From contig NC_035433.2 of NCBI RefSeq assembly GCF_002127325.2, forward strand, positions 146,123,938-146,187,937: DNA of 64,000 nucleotides, written 5' to 3'. Numbering within the stretch: the first letter of the stretch is position 1; each line of letters opens with the position of its first letter. Source of the stretch: Helianthus annuus (lineage: Eukaryota > Streptophyta > Magnoliopsida > Asterales > Asteraceae). The notes beneath the pieces were generated by a model. It did not search any database and was not told the origin of the DNA. It was given only the letters and a program-made list of their open reading frames with translations. Shown one piece after another: positions 52,206 through 64,000 of this stretch. Both the position numbers and the translations under genes were made by a program.

Positions 52206-54486
52206 TTACAAACCTCCCCTTGAAACCTCACCTGTTTTCGATTTCCAAGCTTGTTTCTGTTTACCAGATTGTGTATTATTTATAGATTTAGAAATCGACG
52301 GTTTTAACGCTTGTGACAAAATTGGTTTCCTTTTAACAGTTTCTGGTTTTAAAGCCTTTTCGATCACCTTCACATTTTGACGTCGTTGTTTTGTTTCCTG
52401 TTCTTTAACAATGCGTTTGTCAGCTTTTGGTGACACAGGACGACGTTGTTGGTGACCTTGTTCAGAAGGGGCTCTTTCTACAAAATTTGGTTTCGGAGAG
52501 TTTGTGCAATTTCTGATAATGTGGCCAAACTCCCCGCATTTAAAGCATGATCTCCTTTCAACAAAATTAGGAGATTCTGTTTGACTTCCTGACGTTGAAC
52601 TTGTCGACCCAGAGGTACTTGTTCCTTCATCACACCCGTTTGTGTGTTGGGTGTAATTGTTTTGAGCGTTACGCTTTAAAATTCTGACTTTTTGAACAAA
52701 ATCGGTGTTTGATTTATTTTCAAAAGTCTCTACTTTATCAGTACCCTTGGAGGCCACAAATTTAACGTCTTTGCATTTCTTCTTGTAACGAGCTCCTTTT
52801 ATTTCAGTCTTTAGTTGTGTAACCTTAGGATTTTGAGCTCGTTGTTGTTTACCCTTAAAAGCGATAGGTTGTTTCTTTGTTGGTGATTTTTGATTTCCAA
52901 ATTTTCTTCTAACTTCAGCTATTGGAATCGGATCACTCTGAGTTACTGAAACTCTTGGGATCCCCTTTTCCAAAAACTTACTGGTAGTATCTTCAAACAC
53001 TTTATCAATCAAAGATTGATTGATGTTTTTAATTGGAAAAGTTGTGTTTGAATAAATTTTGTCATCACCGACTAAAGTGTACAACACGTTATCACTTTTA
53101 ACAGTAGACACTATCTCAGTGATAGGATCTATCTCTTGTTTAACAATTGAATGCACAACAGGAGTAGGAGGATCACACAGAATATGATTCTCAAAAGGGA
53201 CTTCTACTCCTTTGTTCTTTTCAAGAGATTTATCCTCTTCACTCACATCTAGTTCATCATCTGACGAATCATAATCCTCAACTGTGGGAGGACTTTGATT
53301 TGAAGCACATGATGACTTTTCCTTGCTATCAGATGAGCCCTCTGATGAATTGTCCGTTTTGAACCCTAAGCCAGTTGTAACTTCCTCATAATCAAGAGGT
53401 ACAGTTGGCTCAAAATGCGGCATTTCCTCCTCATTGGGCATCTTGGTATAGTTGTGTCTCAAAGGGGGCGGACACGACTTATACCCAATGCCTTTCACGT
53501 TCCCTTTCAGTTTTTGAACGTCTACGATGTGATCAATCACATATCGGTAGTTTGAGTAACTCTCCAATTTGAGCTTGATCGCATCATGCTCGCATTTGGC
53601 AACGGCTAGCTCCTTTTTGGTTTCCTCGATGATATTAAGGTAATTGTTAATACCAATTTGTTTGTTAAAAACAGTTTTTGTTAATTCAGAAACGCTTTTC
53701 TTGAGTGTTTCAATTACCGATTTAAAATCCTTTTCATTGCGAGCTAAGGCCATATTTGCCTCTTTGCACTTTGACAGTCCAATAACCAAACTCTCTGATT
53801 GTGACTATGAAGCGTTTCAGATTCACGTTTCAATTCAGCACATTCATGTTTCATATCAGCACAATCACTACATATGCTAGGAGTTTCAGATTCTACCTGA
53901 CTTGTAGAAGCTGCGACATTAGCCATAAAGGCAGTCTGAGAAGAGAAAGATCCATCTTCAGTGAGAATCTTCTCCATTTCTTCTGATGTAGCATCAGCTT
54001 TCTTGATCAAGTCAGAATTTTGACATTTTATCTCCTTGGCACCATTCGACAAACTATCAACTTCAGAATCCATTCCTTCTTGATGTCCGATTCTGAATTG
54101 TAATCACTCACACCTGAGCTATCTTCATCAGTGCCACTATATCCTGAACTGTCATCTTTTCCTGAAGATTCACCATCATTCACATTCTTGACAATTTCAG
54201 CATAAAACGCAGTTCTTGTTTGATCACCGTTTCCCAATTGTATGGCCGGACCACAATTGACACTTGGATCGAATTGAGGTTGTGTTGTGGAAACTTGAGG
54301 TTGAGGTTGGGCTTGTGATGACGGTTTTGGAATATAGGCATTTGGATCAAATTGAGGTTGGGATTTAGGTAGCCACGCACTTATTGATTGTTGAGGCATG
54401 GAATTCATTAAATATGTGGCCATCGAAGTCTGATTTTGACCTGGTCGTGGGTCCGTACTCCAATCCCATGGACTTGTACTACTCAT
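52206..54486 (-). pseudogene. Broken gag of element D
   Basis: Gag starts at 54486 (MSSTSPWDWSTDP). The capsid part and first zinc knuckle of the related gag at 16959-20741 are missing. Two frame changes (about 54050 and 53770) separate an acidic serine-rich part, a coiled-coil part and the longest piece, 52206-53789 (527 codons). That piece has the second zinc knuckle CFKCGEFGHIIRNC. A read-on frame ends MKAWVPLSN, matching the WVPISN end of the other gag. Confidence 0.8.
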
Positions 54487-54574
54487 ATTTAATATTAGAA
54501 TAACTATACCTGATAAAACACTTGAAAGCACAAAGTTAGAACACTTTTGCAAGTCCTCTGTTTAAAATCACAGT

Positions 54575-54840
54575 AAAGTAATGTATGACGAAATCCATTG
54601 GTTACAAAATCGTGGGATTCCGTTAACAAGAATGAGTGACGAAATCGAGTGATTTCGTTTAGTGGAATGAGTGACGAAATCAAGGGATTTCATTGACTGT
54701 AATGTGACGAAATTGGATTACGTTGATAAATGATGTTTCTAACGAAAACAAGTGATTTCGTTCAAGATTGTTTTCATCCAGGATGGTTTTCGTCCATCCT
54801 CTTTGTTTTCGTCCAGATGTGATTTCGTTGACAATGGTTA
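54575..54840 (-). promoter_or_regulatory. Leader motif array of element D
   Basis: Repeated GACGAAATC / GATTTCGTT / TTTTCGTCC motifs lie between gag and the 5' LTR, the same motif type that fills the U3 of this element's LTR. Confidence 0.55.
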
Positions 54841-55265
54841 CCAGTTGTTATGTTCGATATTTTTCAAACCTTATCCTCTGACAAGTTGACACCAAATTTC
54901 AACAAACCATGCTTTTCTGGTTTTCGATACACCTTTTTCTCACCAACTAATGATCACAATACACAATTTTCAAACAACTTGCAATATAATAATCAATAAC
55001 AACAGTTTAATCAAGCCACAAATTTAGATCAAACACAAATATTTTTCAAGAACAGTTATGAACAAATGAAGAACACTGTATTCCGAGCAGAATTTCCCCG
55101 GAGTAATTTTCGAACACAATTTTGCAATAAAACAAGGTTTACAATAAAACTTTCAGCAGAAACAACACAATGTTCACAAATTTTCAATCCTTTTTCCAGA
55201 AAAATAAGAGCTTTTCAAGAACAAAATATGAAAATCACAAGAACAGCTTGATAAAACACTAACAA

Positions 55266-56093
55266 TATAGGTCCGTTTTTCTCAGAGGATCCGATACGAA
55301 AACCTATTCCCTGTTTATCACAAACACAATCGCGGGTGCGGAATCCCCGTGACGGTGCAAACCAAACACAATGTAAAACACACACGCGTAACCAAAGATT
55401 CAATATCTATTGATTAGGGATGAGTACAACCACAAACATATACAAACAATGTTTTACAGACTCTCTCAAGTCTCCCTGTTCTCACTCATAGAGTTTCACA
55501 GTGGTCTCATGAACTCATAACTAAACTGACTAACAAGTGAGCTATTTATACTGACCATCGACGAAAAAAGTTGTTCGTCGAACACTCATCGACGAAATAC
55601 AAGACCTTGACGAATTTAGGTGATTTCGTCATATATGAGGTGTCTTCATCACTTATAGGATTTCGTCCATTAGTGATTTCGTCAACAGGAGTCTTTAGCA
55701 CATGGAGCTTCGACGAAATCACATGTGATTTCGTCACCTGTTGTTTTCGTCATATGTGACTTTGCTCACATGAGTCTTCGTCGGATTATAATAAGCCCAA
55801 ACTAATAGGCCAGACAGACAAATGAGTGGAGGCCCAAAGGAGTTGTTTCGGCCCAAACATGCTGTACGTACACACGTATTCTCAAATTCATGTTGTAAGA
55901 ATTAGTCAATCTTGTGACATCATCATGATGATGTGTCAGCGTGAAACGTTCTCGGCTCTCCGTGCTTCGTGTGTCGAACTCTAGGGCGCACGTCGGAGGA
56001 ATGTCACTACGTCGGGCTTGAGCCGAACCTAACCCAGTCGAACCGAGTCGAGTCGAACCGAGCCGAGTCGCGTCCACATAAAGTGTACCAACA
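55266..56093 (-). repeat. 5' LTR of element D
   Basis: 828-bp copy of the LTR; ends GTGTACCAACA before the right target-site duplication CTATA. Confidence 0.92.
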
Positions 56094-56328
56094 CTATATA
56101 TATGAATGTTTAAATGGCAGTTGAGTGGTTAGAATTGGAGGGAAAACCACCTTTTGAACCGGTGCCTCCCAACCAACATAACCTCTCGAATATATCGGTC
56201 CTAATATACATATGATCACAAGTCATAGTGGCTAAGTTATATATACATAAAATATCTGATATATATATATATATATTAGAAATTATGTTTATATATTAGA
56301 AATTATGTTTATACTGTCTAATAATGAT

Positions 56329-58487
56329 TACTTTGTATTGTTGAAGAACTCACAAACTTGTTTGAGTTCTTTGATGTGTACCACTTGGTTTGATAGATAA
56401 CCCGTTAAAGTGGGTCAAACTCCTAAGAAAATAGATGGAAACTAGAAGAATATTTAGAGAGAAATCAAGACTTAATTCATTTCATTGATAACCCTTCTAG
56501 TAAATTAACCATCTACATATATAGCAAAACAAAGAGGACATGACCTAAACTACTCACTACTTAACTTATTAACCCACTACTACAAAACGTGTAGGAGTTG
56601 GAAGTGAAAGAATCAACTAAAAGTAATAAACTAAACCACACATGACCAATTAATTAACTAGAATGACAATGCATCACATTTCATTCCATGCACATGTCGG
56701 CTACATAACATTCTTCTAGGGTTTGGTGGTCATTTTTTGGTTTGGGTATAATCATTTAATAAAATCTTTTGTCATCGTTTTCGTCGCTATATTTTGTGTA
56801 AATCCATCATTTCTTGACAAGGTCCCTACCTAATTGTAGTCTAATATAAACACTTCACCAATTATATTTATCTCATAAATATGATATTATTATTTGATAT
56901 ATAAATAATAATTACCACTTATCTATTAATTATTACTTAAACATTTAATAAGTAAATAATTATTTTATGAATAATTAATTAATTAAATATTAACTCCTGC
57001 ATTTAATAAACCGTATTTCATGAACTAAGGTCATAGGGTGTACTCTAACATCTAGAGTGTTAACAATGACATGACATGTTAATTAACATTGCAAACCACT
57101 ATTTCCTTGTGTTAAAATGCATTAAATAAGTTATGTGTTAACATGTTAACCCAATGTTAAGAGATTGAATTAATTATTATTTTTTTTTAAACAAAAACCC
57201 AATGTTAAAGTGCATTAAATGAGTTATGTGTTAACATGTTAAACCATTTCCATAGAGTGAGACAAAGTGAAATGAGAAAAAAAAATGTTGATGTATTATT
57301 TAGGTGGAGTTAAGTTAGGTTAAAGTATACCTAAAGTATAACTTTTTGAATCATACCTTGTTAGTAATGTTGATTAATAAATCACCGCGTATCTAATATC
57401 CAACAATATCATAATATTATAATTACTGGTTTTTATTTCACAGATATAAATTTAACATGATGGATTACGATCAAATACAAAGGATCTTAATTGTAAGAAG
57501 TGTAAGAAGGATTTATAGAATGACAAGTGTCCAATAATCTAAAAAAACCCACTACACAAAAAAACTCCACTATAAAAAAAAAAAAAACCTTAAACATCCA
57601 CCACCACCAAAAACCTAACCCCCCACCCCCCAAGCCATGATATAAAAGTTATATAAGGTATAGTCTCGTTTAGTAAACGAGCTCATTCTTAGTCTCGGGC
57701 TCAAGCTCGTAAAAGCTTGGCTCATTTCGAAGTTTTTCAAGTCAATCGCAAGTAACTTGTCTCGTTGCACCCCTACTAGGAATACAAGAAAGATCGACCT
57801 TGGGAATTGCGAACGCAAAATTAAAATAAAGGCCACAAGGACAAATAACTATAATTTGGTCCAAACCACATGGACCAACTATGTGATTTACTCTGATTCT
57901 TAATTTGGTATTATGCGATCCCTAATCTATAAGTAATCAAGTTCCAATTTGAGTTGATGGTGTTACGTTTTGTTGATTGCTTTTTATTCAAGTTCCTAGT
58001 TCTGGCCCACCGGACAATGGAATAACAGCAAAAAAACAATAGGAAATAAACAAGAATTGTTTACCTTTCAGGCCTGTTTATGGTATACGATGAACAGGGA
58101 GGTAACCTTTTACGTTTATGCCGAAACGGTCCTTTTAGTTTCTGATGGAGGTCTTCAGACGTGAAGCAGGGGAATTTTAACTTCGTAAAAAGGCTGTAGA
58201 TTTGGTGTAGATGATTGGGACCAGCTTGTTGCATTTTCTTTATTCTAGTCATTACTTTTAAAAAGTAAACTAAATCTTTTAATTTATTGGTTTAGAGATT
58301 GCGTGTGTCTCTCTGCCTGGATAAATTCGTTGTGTGTGTGTGTTGGTTTAGGTATCTTATCTTAAGAGTTTTATGTTAGAGGTTATATTGAGTCTCTCAA
58401 TTGTTGATTTTGTTTGGGTTACGTACGAGTTTAAAATCACACGTATATTTACTTTTGATTCTATTATTCTGATAAAAAATATTAATC
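56329..58487. other. Intergenic sequence upstream of NLR3
   Basis: No supported gene. A short hairpin (GAACTCA...TGAGTTC) lies near 56346-56369, and a partly repeated segment around GTTATGTGTTAACATGTTAA recurs at 57130 and 57220. A 63-codon minus-strand frame (58061-58252) begins with ATG, and a donor-like GTAAAC lies at its end, but it has no recognised similarity. The NLR3 promoter must lie at the right end. Confidence 0.4.
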
Positions 58488-61422
58488 ATGGGAGATGCGG
58501 CTGTTTCCGCCCTTGTGAGCGAGGTGGTTGGAAGACTGACTTCTGTAGTTATCAACGAGTTAGCTCTACTTTGGGGATTCAAGGATGACATTTTGACTCT
58601 CAAGGAAGATTTCAAAAACATCCAAGCTGTTCTCGAAGATGCAGAAGACAAACAAATCAAGGAAAAGACTGTAGAGTTATGGCTTCAGAGTCTTAGATCA
58701 GCATCCTTGGAGATAGAAAATGTGCTTGATGACATCTTAGCTGAAGCTTTGCTACAACGTCTACACAAAGAAAGAGGCATCAAATACAGGGTAAGAGCCT
58801 TCTTCTCCTCCGATCATAATCCTGTTAGGAACCGTATTAGAATTGCTCACAAAGTTAAAGCCATAAGAAGAAAATTGGATGCCATTGCATCCAAGAAATC
58901 TGAGTTAAGTTAGACCCATAGTGTCATAGGTCATGTAGATGTGGCATGTGATATGCCAGATAGGGAAACTAGCTCGTTTATACATGATTCGTCACTTATC
59001 TTTGGAAGAAATGAAGAGACGGAGATGGTAGCTCAGAATATATGTAACAAAGATATAGGAAAATTTGACAATGGTGAGATTCGGGTGTATGGTATATGGG
59101 GTATGGGAGGCGTGGGAAAGACCACTCTTGCTCAATTAGTCTATAACCATGACATGGTGAATAAATATTTCAATCTTAAATGTTGGGTGTATGTTTCTGA
59201 AAACTTCCAAGTTAAAGAGATCTTGAAAAACATCATCGAATCCATTGATAATTGTGGGTGTACACTTACACTGCTAGATAAGTTGCAGGAGTACCTTCAA
59301 AGCAAGTTAAGGGGAAAGAAATTTGTAATTGTACTTGATGATGTTTGGATTGAAGAAGGTGAGAGGATTAAGTGGAACAAATTACGTGAAACATTAAGTT
59401 GTGGGGCAGAAGAAAGTGTGATTCTGATGACAACGAGATACCAAACAACTAGTCAAATGATGGCTAAAGTTCCCGAGTTACAACATGAACTAGGATGTTT
59501 ATCAGAGAAGGACTCCGGGTTATTATTCAAGAAGCATGCATTTGCAGACGGAAGAGTGGGAGGTGATATAAGTGAGCTAGAGCCTATTGGAAGGAAGATT
59601 GTTGAGAAATGTAAAGGACTGCCTTTGGCTGTGAAGACATTGGGTAGTTTAATGTGGTCAAAAAGCAGTATCAGCGAGCGATTGGCAACATGTGAAAGAC
59701 AACAATATATGGGAGTTGAAAGAAAACAAGATCTTGCCTGCTTTGAAGTTAAGCTATGATTACTTACTCCCTCATGTAAAGAGATGTTTTGCTTATTGTT
59801 GTTTGTTTCCTAGCTAAAGGCTATAACACGGAGAAAGACGTACTGATTCCGTTGTGGGTGTCAAACGGATTTATTCCACGCAAAGGAGAAACAGACTTAT
59901 ATGCACTTGGGGAAGAAATTTTTAATTGTTTGGTTTGGAGGTCCTTCTTCCAGGCTGTTAAAGCTGACTCTAAATGGGATCGAGCTATTAGATATAAAAT
60001 GCATGATTTGATGCATGATATGGCAAGATATGTGTCGGGACATGATTACTGGATTATAGAGTCTGGTAAGGACTTGATATTCCACGATGAGGTGCTTCAT
60101 TTCAGTTCACAATGTCCAGATATTCAATTTTCACCAGGTTTTTTAGGAAACCTTACGTCATTAAGATCAATATTCATGTATGGAAAATTAAATGAGGGTG
60201 CAATTAGCCAACTTTTCAACCATGGATATCTAAGGGTAATTTACTTGGCTGATATGTTTAGTAGATTGCCTGAATCACTTTCCAAACTCAAACATCTTAA
60301 ATACTTGAGTTTATCAAATTCAAGTATACATCTTTTCCCCAGGTCGTTAATGTATCTCCAAAACTTGCAAGTGTTGGTTTTGATTTCTTGCTACAATCTG
60401 ATTGAGTTGCCTGACTCCATTTGCAAACTCAAACATCTGAAATACTTGAATTTATCACATTCAAGTATAGAAGTTTTACCAGAGTCAATTATGTATCTAC
60501 AAAACTTGCAAGTGCTGCTTTTATTTTCTTGTAAGCAACTGCGTTGGTTGCCTCGTGGCCTAAGATACATGGTTAGTCTTCAACGTTTGGACATAAGTTA
60601 TTGTAGTTCACTCACGTGCTTGCCATTTGGATTCAAAGAACTAACTAGTCTCCGAATACTTCCATGGTTTTTTGTTGGGAGATGGGAGAAAATAGGGGAA
60701 TTGGGTGATCTAAATCTTCTTGAGGGGGAGTTAGAGATATCAGGACTTGAGAATGTTAGAGGTTTAAGTGAGGCCAAGAGTGCAAATCTCAAATGCAAAA
60801 GAAACTTGTTGGTTTGGAAATGATTGCCAATGCTGAAGAGGTTCTCGAGGGACTAGAACCAAATCCGTGTCTCAATGAATTGAGAATAAGTACTTACATA
60901 GGAAAGATAATTTCTTCAAGTTTGATGGCCAATTTAAGGAATTTAGTTAAAATTAGTTTTTATAAGTTTTTGAATTGCACATGCCTTCCACCACTTGGGA
61001 GATTACCCAATCTTAGGGTCATTCACTTGATGGAGATGAATTCTTTGAAGTGTTTTCATGATGACGACAAAATCATGTTAGGAGACACCAATATGTTTCC
61101 TCGTTTACAAGAATTAGATATTGGCATGTGTTCAGATTTGGTTTCTCTACCAAACAACCTTCCAAATCTCAAGGTTTTAAAATTAGAAGAGTGCGATAAA
61201 TTAGTATTTTTACCGGATAACCTTCCAAGCATCAGAAAGTTGTATTTAATGAGATGTGACGGATTACTTTCTCTACCTGATGATATTCAAAGTTTCAAGG
61301 ATCCGAATGAACTTCTGATAAACAAATGTAGACATCTAAGTGAAAGGTGTAAAACAGATATCAGTGTAGATTGGCCTAAAATTTCTCACATTCCCAATGT
61401 CCATATTGACCCTCCAAGGTAA
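58488..61422 (+). pseudogene. NLR3: CC-NB-LRR pseudogene
   Basis: This is a diverged relative of NLR1/NLR2 starting MGDAAVSALVSEVVGRL. All domains are recognisable: coiled coil, P-loop GMGGVGKTT, kinase-2 VIVLDDVW, GLPL, CFAYCCLF, MHD (YKMHDLMHDMARY) and LRRs to IPNVHIDPPR. It is broken by TAG at 58911-58913 after residue 141, in the linker before NB-ARC. Two 4-bp insertions follow: AGCGAGCG at 59673-59680 after GLPL, and CCTAGCTAAAGG near 59810-59818 in RNBS-D. A further frame change with local shortening lies near 60811. The open pieces are 58488-58913, 58941-59759, 59789-60823 and 60793-61422. It cannot make a full receptor. Confidence 0.93.
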
Positions 61423-61424
61423 CG

Positions 61425-61926
<502 letters not shown>

Positions 61927-63429
61927 TTTTTTGTTAAAAAAATTGGTAAATTACATTTCGAACTGTTATATTTACTTTTATGTTCTAAGTAATTTCATTA
62001 AGATAGTTCAATTGTGACTTTTTTAGTTAATGAAGAAAATGGCCAAACTTGAGCTTATTTCATTATTTCCACATCAAAATTATAAGTGGAAGCTTGTTAA
62101 ATACAACAATACAATTCATGTTTGTTTTTCTATATTTTATACTTATTGAATGTGGTTTTTTTAGTGACTGGCGGTGGACTGGCTAGAAGTTGGCAGCTGA
62201 ACATAATCGGGTTTTCTATGTTTGTAATGTTTATAAAAGAAAGATTGCACTAGCTAGCAATTATGTCATACTTGCATAGTTATTGGTTTGTCTTGATTTG
62301 TATATCATGTCCCTGATAGAAAAAAGCTCTCTCTTTCTCAGTTGCACAGTAATTCTGTAAATAATGTTGTTAATTCCATGTAAAGAGTTGTTGATCTTTG
62401 TTTGTAAAATGTGTGTTGATACAGTTAATAACTTGGATATGTATTTATTAAGACTTTTGAGAAAGTTACTTGATTCAGAAAACATAGAACGATAAAAGTC
62501 TTTGGTTTTGATTTCGGAAAGTGTTGTCCGCAACTGTTGTGTGTTCGAATCAGTTTGCTTGTGCACAACAATTGTGTTTCGCATGTTCTTTTCTCTTGTG
62601 TATATATACAATACTTTTAAGATTATTTGAAATTAATGAGAATCAGAAAATCCCTCGGAAACTGTCTCTGCTTTCACATGGTATCAGAGCATATTCAATT
62701 CAGTGATTTCACATTCAACTGGATTCATTTATATAAATTTCTCTCTGTGATTTGATTCGTTTTGTTTCACCTCCTTACCTGTTTCTCATCATGCTTTTGG
62801 GTAGTAATCTCACTTAAACACCAAACCTATATTCTCATCATCACATGGTTTTGGTTTTCCATCTTCCATGCAATATAGGAAAGATGGCCCAGTTTTTCTA
62901 TTGTGTGACTACATGTTATGGCTTATTTTTGTTCCATGTAACGGCTTCAGAGTATTTGAATGGGGTTCAAGGTTTTACAAGGCTGGAGGATAAAAACGGC
63001 GGACGGTTAATCATGCATTATGTGGTGGCGTTGATAGCCAAAAGACAATGGGGTACAGAAGCAGGATGCGCAAGGGTACAACTTCCGTAGTGCCAGGTAC
63101 AATTTTTATGCAAAGCCAATGGAACAGTGTTGAGGAATGATTTTTTGTTCGAGGGGTATTTTTGACATTTAGACTACCCGTTGTGGGCGTTAAAACCATG
63201 CCACCTCACCTTGTTAAATCCCCAAACACTGCACCAGGCTAGTTAAAGGGGGCGTTACTCCCTTAACACCATTAGAGAATGTGAAATGGGGTATGTGCGT
63301 CAATCAATCATAATTTTTTTTTTGTGTTTTTTAGTTTTCAATTAAACACAATGTGATAGTTAAATAGTGGGTTAGTTAAAGCTCATTGTCTATGTGATAG
63401 TAACATGGCACACTTTTTAGTTAAACCAC
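61927..63429. other. Intergenic sequence with a probable Copia LTR end
   Basis: No coding gene is supported. Up to 62678 the sequence could be part of a 5' LTR, because a primer-binding site follows. The downstream 700 bp show no gag or pol. Confidence 0.4.
62679..62690 (+). other. Initiator-Met primer-binding site after an LTR-like CA end
   Basis: TGGTATCAGAGC follows ...CTTTCACA directly, the arrangement of a plus-strand 5' LTR end and its primer-binding site. No second LTR copy is in the window, so the LTR start cannot be placed. Confidence 0.55.
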
Positions 63430-64000
63430 AACAGGTAGTTTTATAACTGGCTGGACAATGATGACCTATGAGTTAAATGTGGTCAACATGCGAAAAAGGA
63501 TCTGAGTTCTAACTAAAAATGTTTTGGGATTCATTGCTTAACAATTCGATGTTGGATTTGGGCTAATTATTATGGGATTGTTGATCTTTGTGATGATTGG
63601 GCTACCAAGAAGCCCAATTCTATTAACTGGTATGCAAGACTTCTAAATGAATAAATTGTTTATCGATTTGTGGATCATGGTATCTATATAACGTACCGGA
63701 TTATTAAGAGTTGCGCTCGGGGGTTTTTGGTCTACGATACACAGCACGTTTGTCTGGCTCAAAAAGAGTCTAGTAATGCGAAATCATGGAAGGTAATAAC
63801 TGGACTGAAGTTCAGGCCCAATGGGAAGGTGAAGCTAGTCAATATTATACGCTATGTAACTATGTGAGGATGGCCCTAATACCAAATACACACGTCGGTT
63901 TATATCCCAAGGGCCTAAAGATGGCTTGATGATGGTAAAAGTATATTGGGGAATTAGTTCTACATGGTTGTTGGGCTTATGAAAATTTGAATGATAAGTA
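63430..64000. repeat. Dispersed repeat shared with 33780-34640
   Basis: This is the same sequence order as at 33780-34640 (for example AATGTGGTCAACATGCGAAA), continuing to the window edge and without the SINE. No protein domain was recognised. Confidence 0.6.

Larger units (their letters stand above)
48701..56093 (-). mobile_element. Element D: defective SIRE-like element nested in element C
   Basis: The element is 7393 bp with target-site duplication CTATA (48696-48700 and 56094-56098). LTRs are 48701-49536 (836 bp) and 55266-56093 (828 bp; its first bases are TATAGG instead of TGTAGG). The purine tract CAAGGGGGAGTT (minus) is at 49537-49548. No clear primer-binding site is left next to the 5' LTR. 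Gag is broken and internally deleted, and protease to RNase H are reduced to scraps. It is related to the element at 11124-22286. Confidence 0.9.
46731..56323 (-). mobile_element. ARID element C, with element D nested in its 5' LTR
   Basis: Without the nested insertion the element is about 2.2 kb. The 3' LTR is 46731-47086 (356 bp). The 5' LTR is 48546-48700 plus 56099-56323; it has an extra 20-bp duplication (TTAGAAATTATGTTTATA) and lacks two terminal bases. Target-site duplication ATGAT is at 46726-46730 and 56324-56328. The primer-binding site (TGGTATCAGAGCC, minus) is at 48530-48542. There is no pol. Gene layout and protein are like elements A and B. Confidence 0.88.

Noticed and set aside
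55802..56077. Frame with repeated RLGST residues
   Set aside because: It is a translation of the GAGTCGAACC-type simple repeats at the end of the element D LTR.
58061..58252. 63-codon minus-strand frame followed by a donor-like GTAAAC
   Set aside because: No similarity was recognised and no second exon could be proposed; kept only as a note in the intergenic entry.

Overview
This is nuclear DNA of a dicot plant, probably a member of the daisy family (Asteraceae). That placement is inferred from the type of CC-NB-LRR genes, the SIRE-like and ARID-carrying LTR elements and the AT-rich repeat mix; no single sequence proves it. The window is a disease-resistance (NLR) gene cluster heavily invaded by transposable elements. 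I see no tRNA or rRNA gene and no CRISPR array.

Host genes. Three related CC-NB-LRR genes lie on the + strand. NLR1 (1492-7278) is split by an LTR element. NLR2 (27762-30653, 963 aa) is intact and is the only clearly functional host gene. NLR3 (58488-61422) is a pseudogene with a nonsense codon and several frameshifts. NLR1 and NLR2 sit in two copies of a tandem segmental duplication whose upstream and downstream flanks also align (about 1086-11118 and about 24193-33100). A fragment of a PDR-type ABC transporter gene precedes each copy (715-805 and 22912-23008). Because the copies align, several transposon insertions can be read against the empty site in the other copy: a Helitron (24327-26541), a second Helitron-like insert (26588-27375) and a small MITE near 32572.

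Mobile elements, left to right. The 5' LTR of a minus-strand SIRE-like element fills 7-714. ARID element A (3874-6718, TSD TTCTG) lies inside NLR1. ARID element B (8010-10249, TSD AAATT) follows. A full-length SIRE-like Copia element occupies 11124-22286 (minus strand, TSD CCGGG). Then come a LINE tail, a Ty3/gypsy gag fragment, two Helitron-type inserts, a hAT MITE (31571-32290, 8-bp TSD), a tRNA-derived SINE (33970-34198) and another MITE (34650-35057). A non-coding LTR element F occupies 35339-39046 (TSD ATATC). A plus-strand Copia element E occupies 41265-46672. ARID element C (46731-56323, TSD ATGAT) has a defective SIRE-like element D (48701-56093, TSD CTATA) nested inside its 5' LTR.

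The most notable content is the family of compact LTR elements A, B and C. Each is 2.2-2.9 kb and has LTRs, an initiator-tRNA(Met) primer-binding site and a polypurine tract, but no integrase or reverse transcriptase. The interior is filled by one gene for a CCHC zinc-knuckle protein with a protease-like segment that lacks the catalytic motif and a C-terminal ARID-type DNA-binding domain. In all three the start codon lies inside the LTR and the reading frame runs through the primer-binding site. In A the 3' LTR also places this start codon in frame with the severed LRR tail of NLR1, making a potential chimeric gene.
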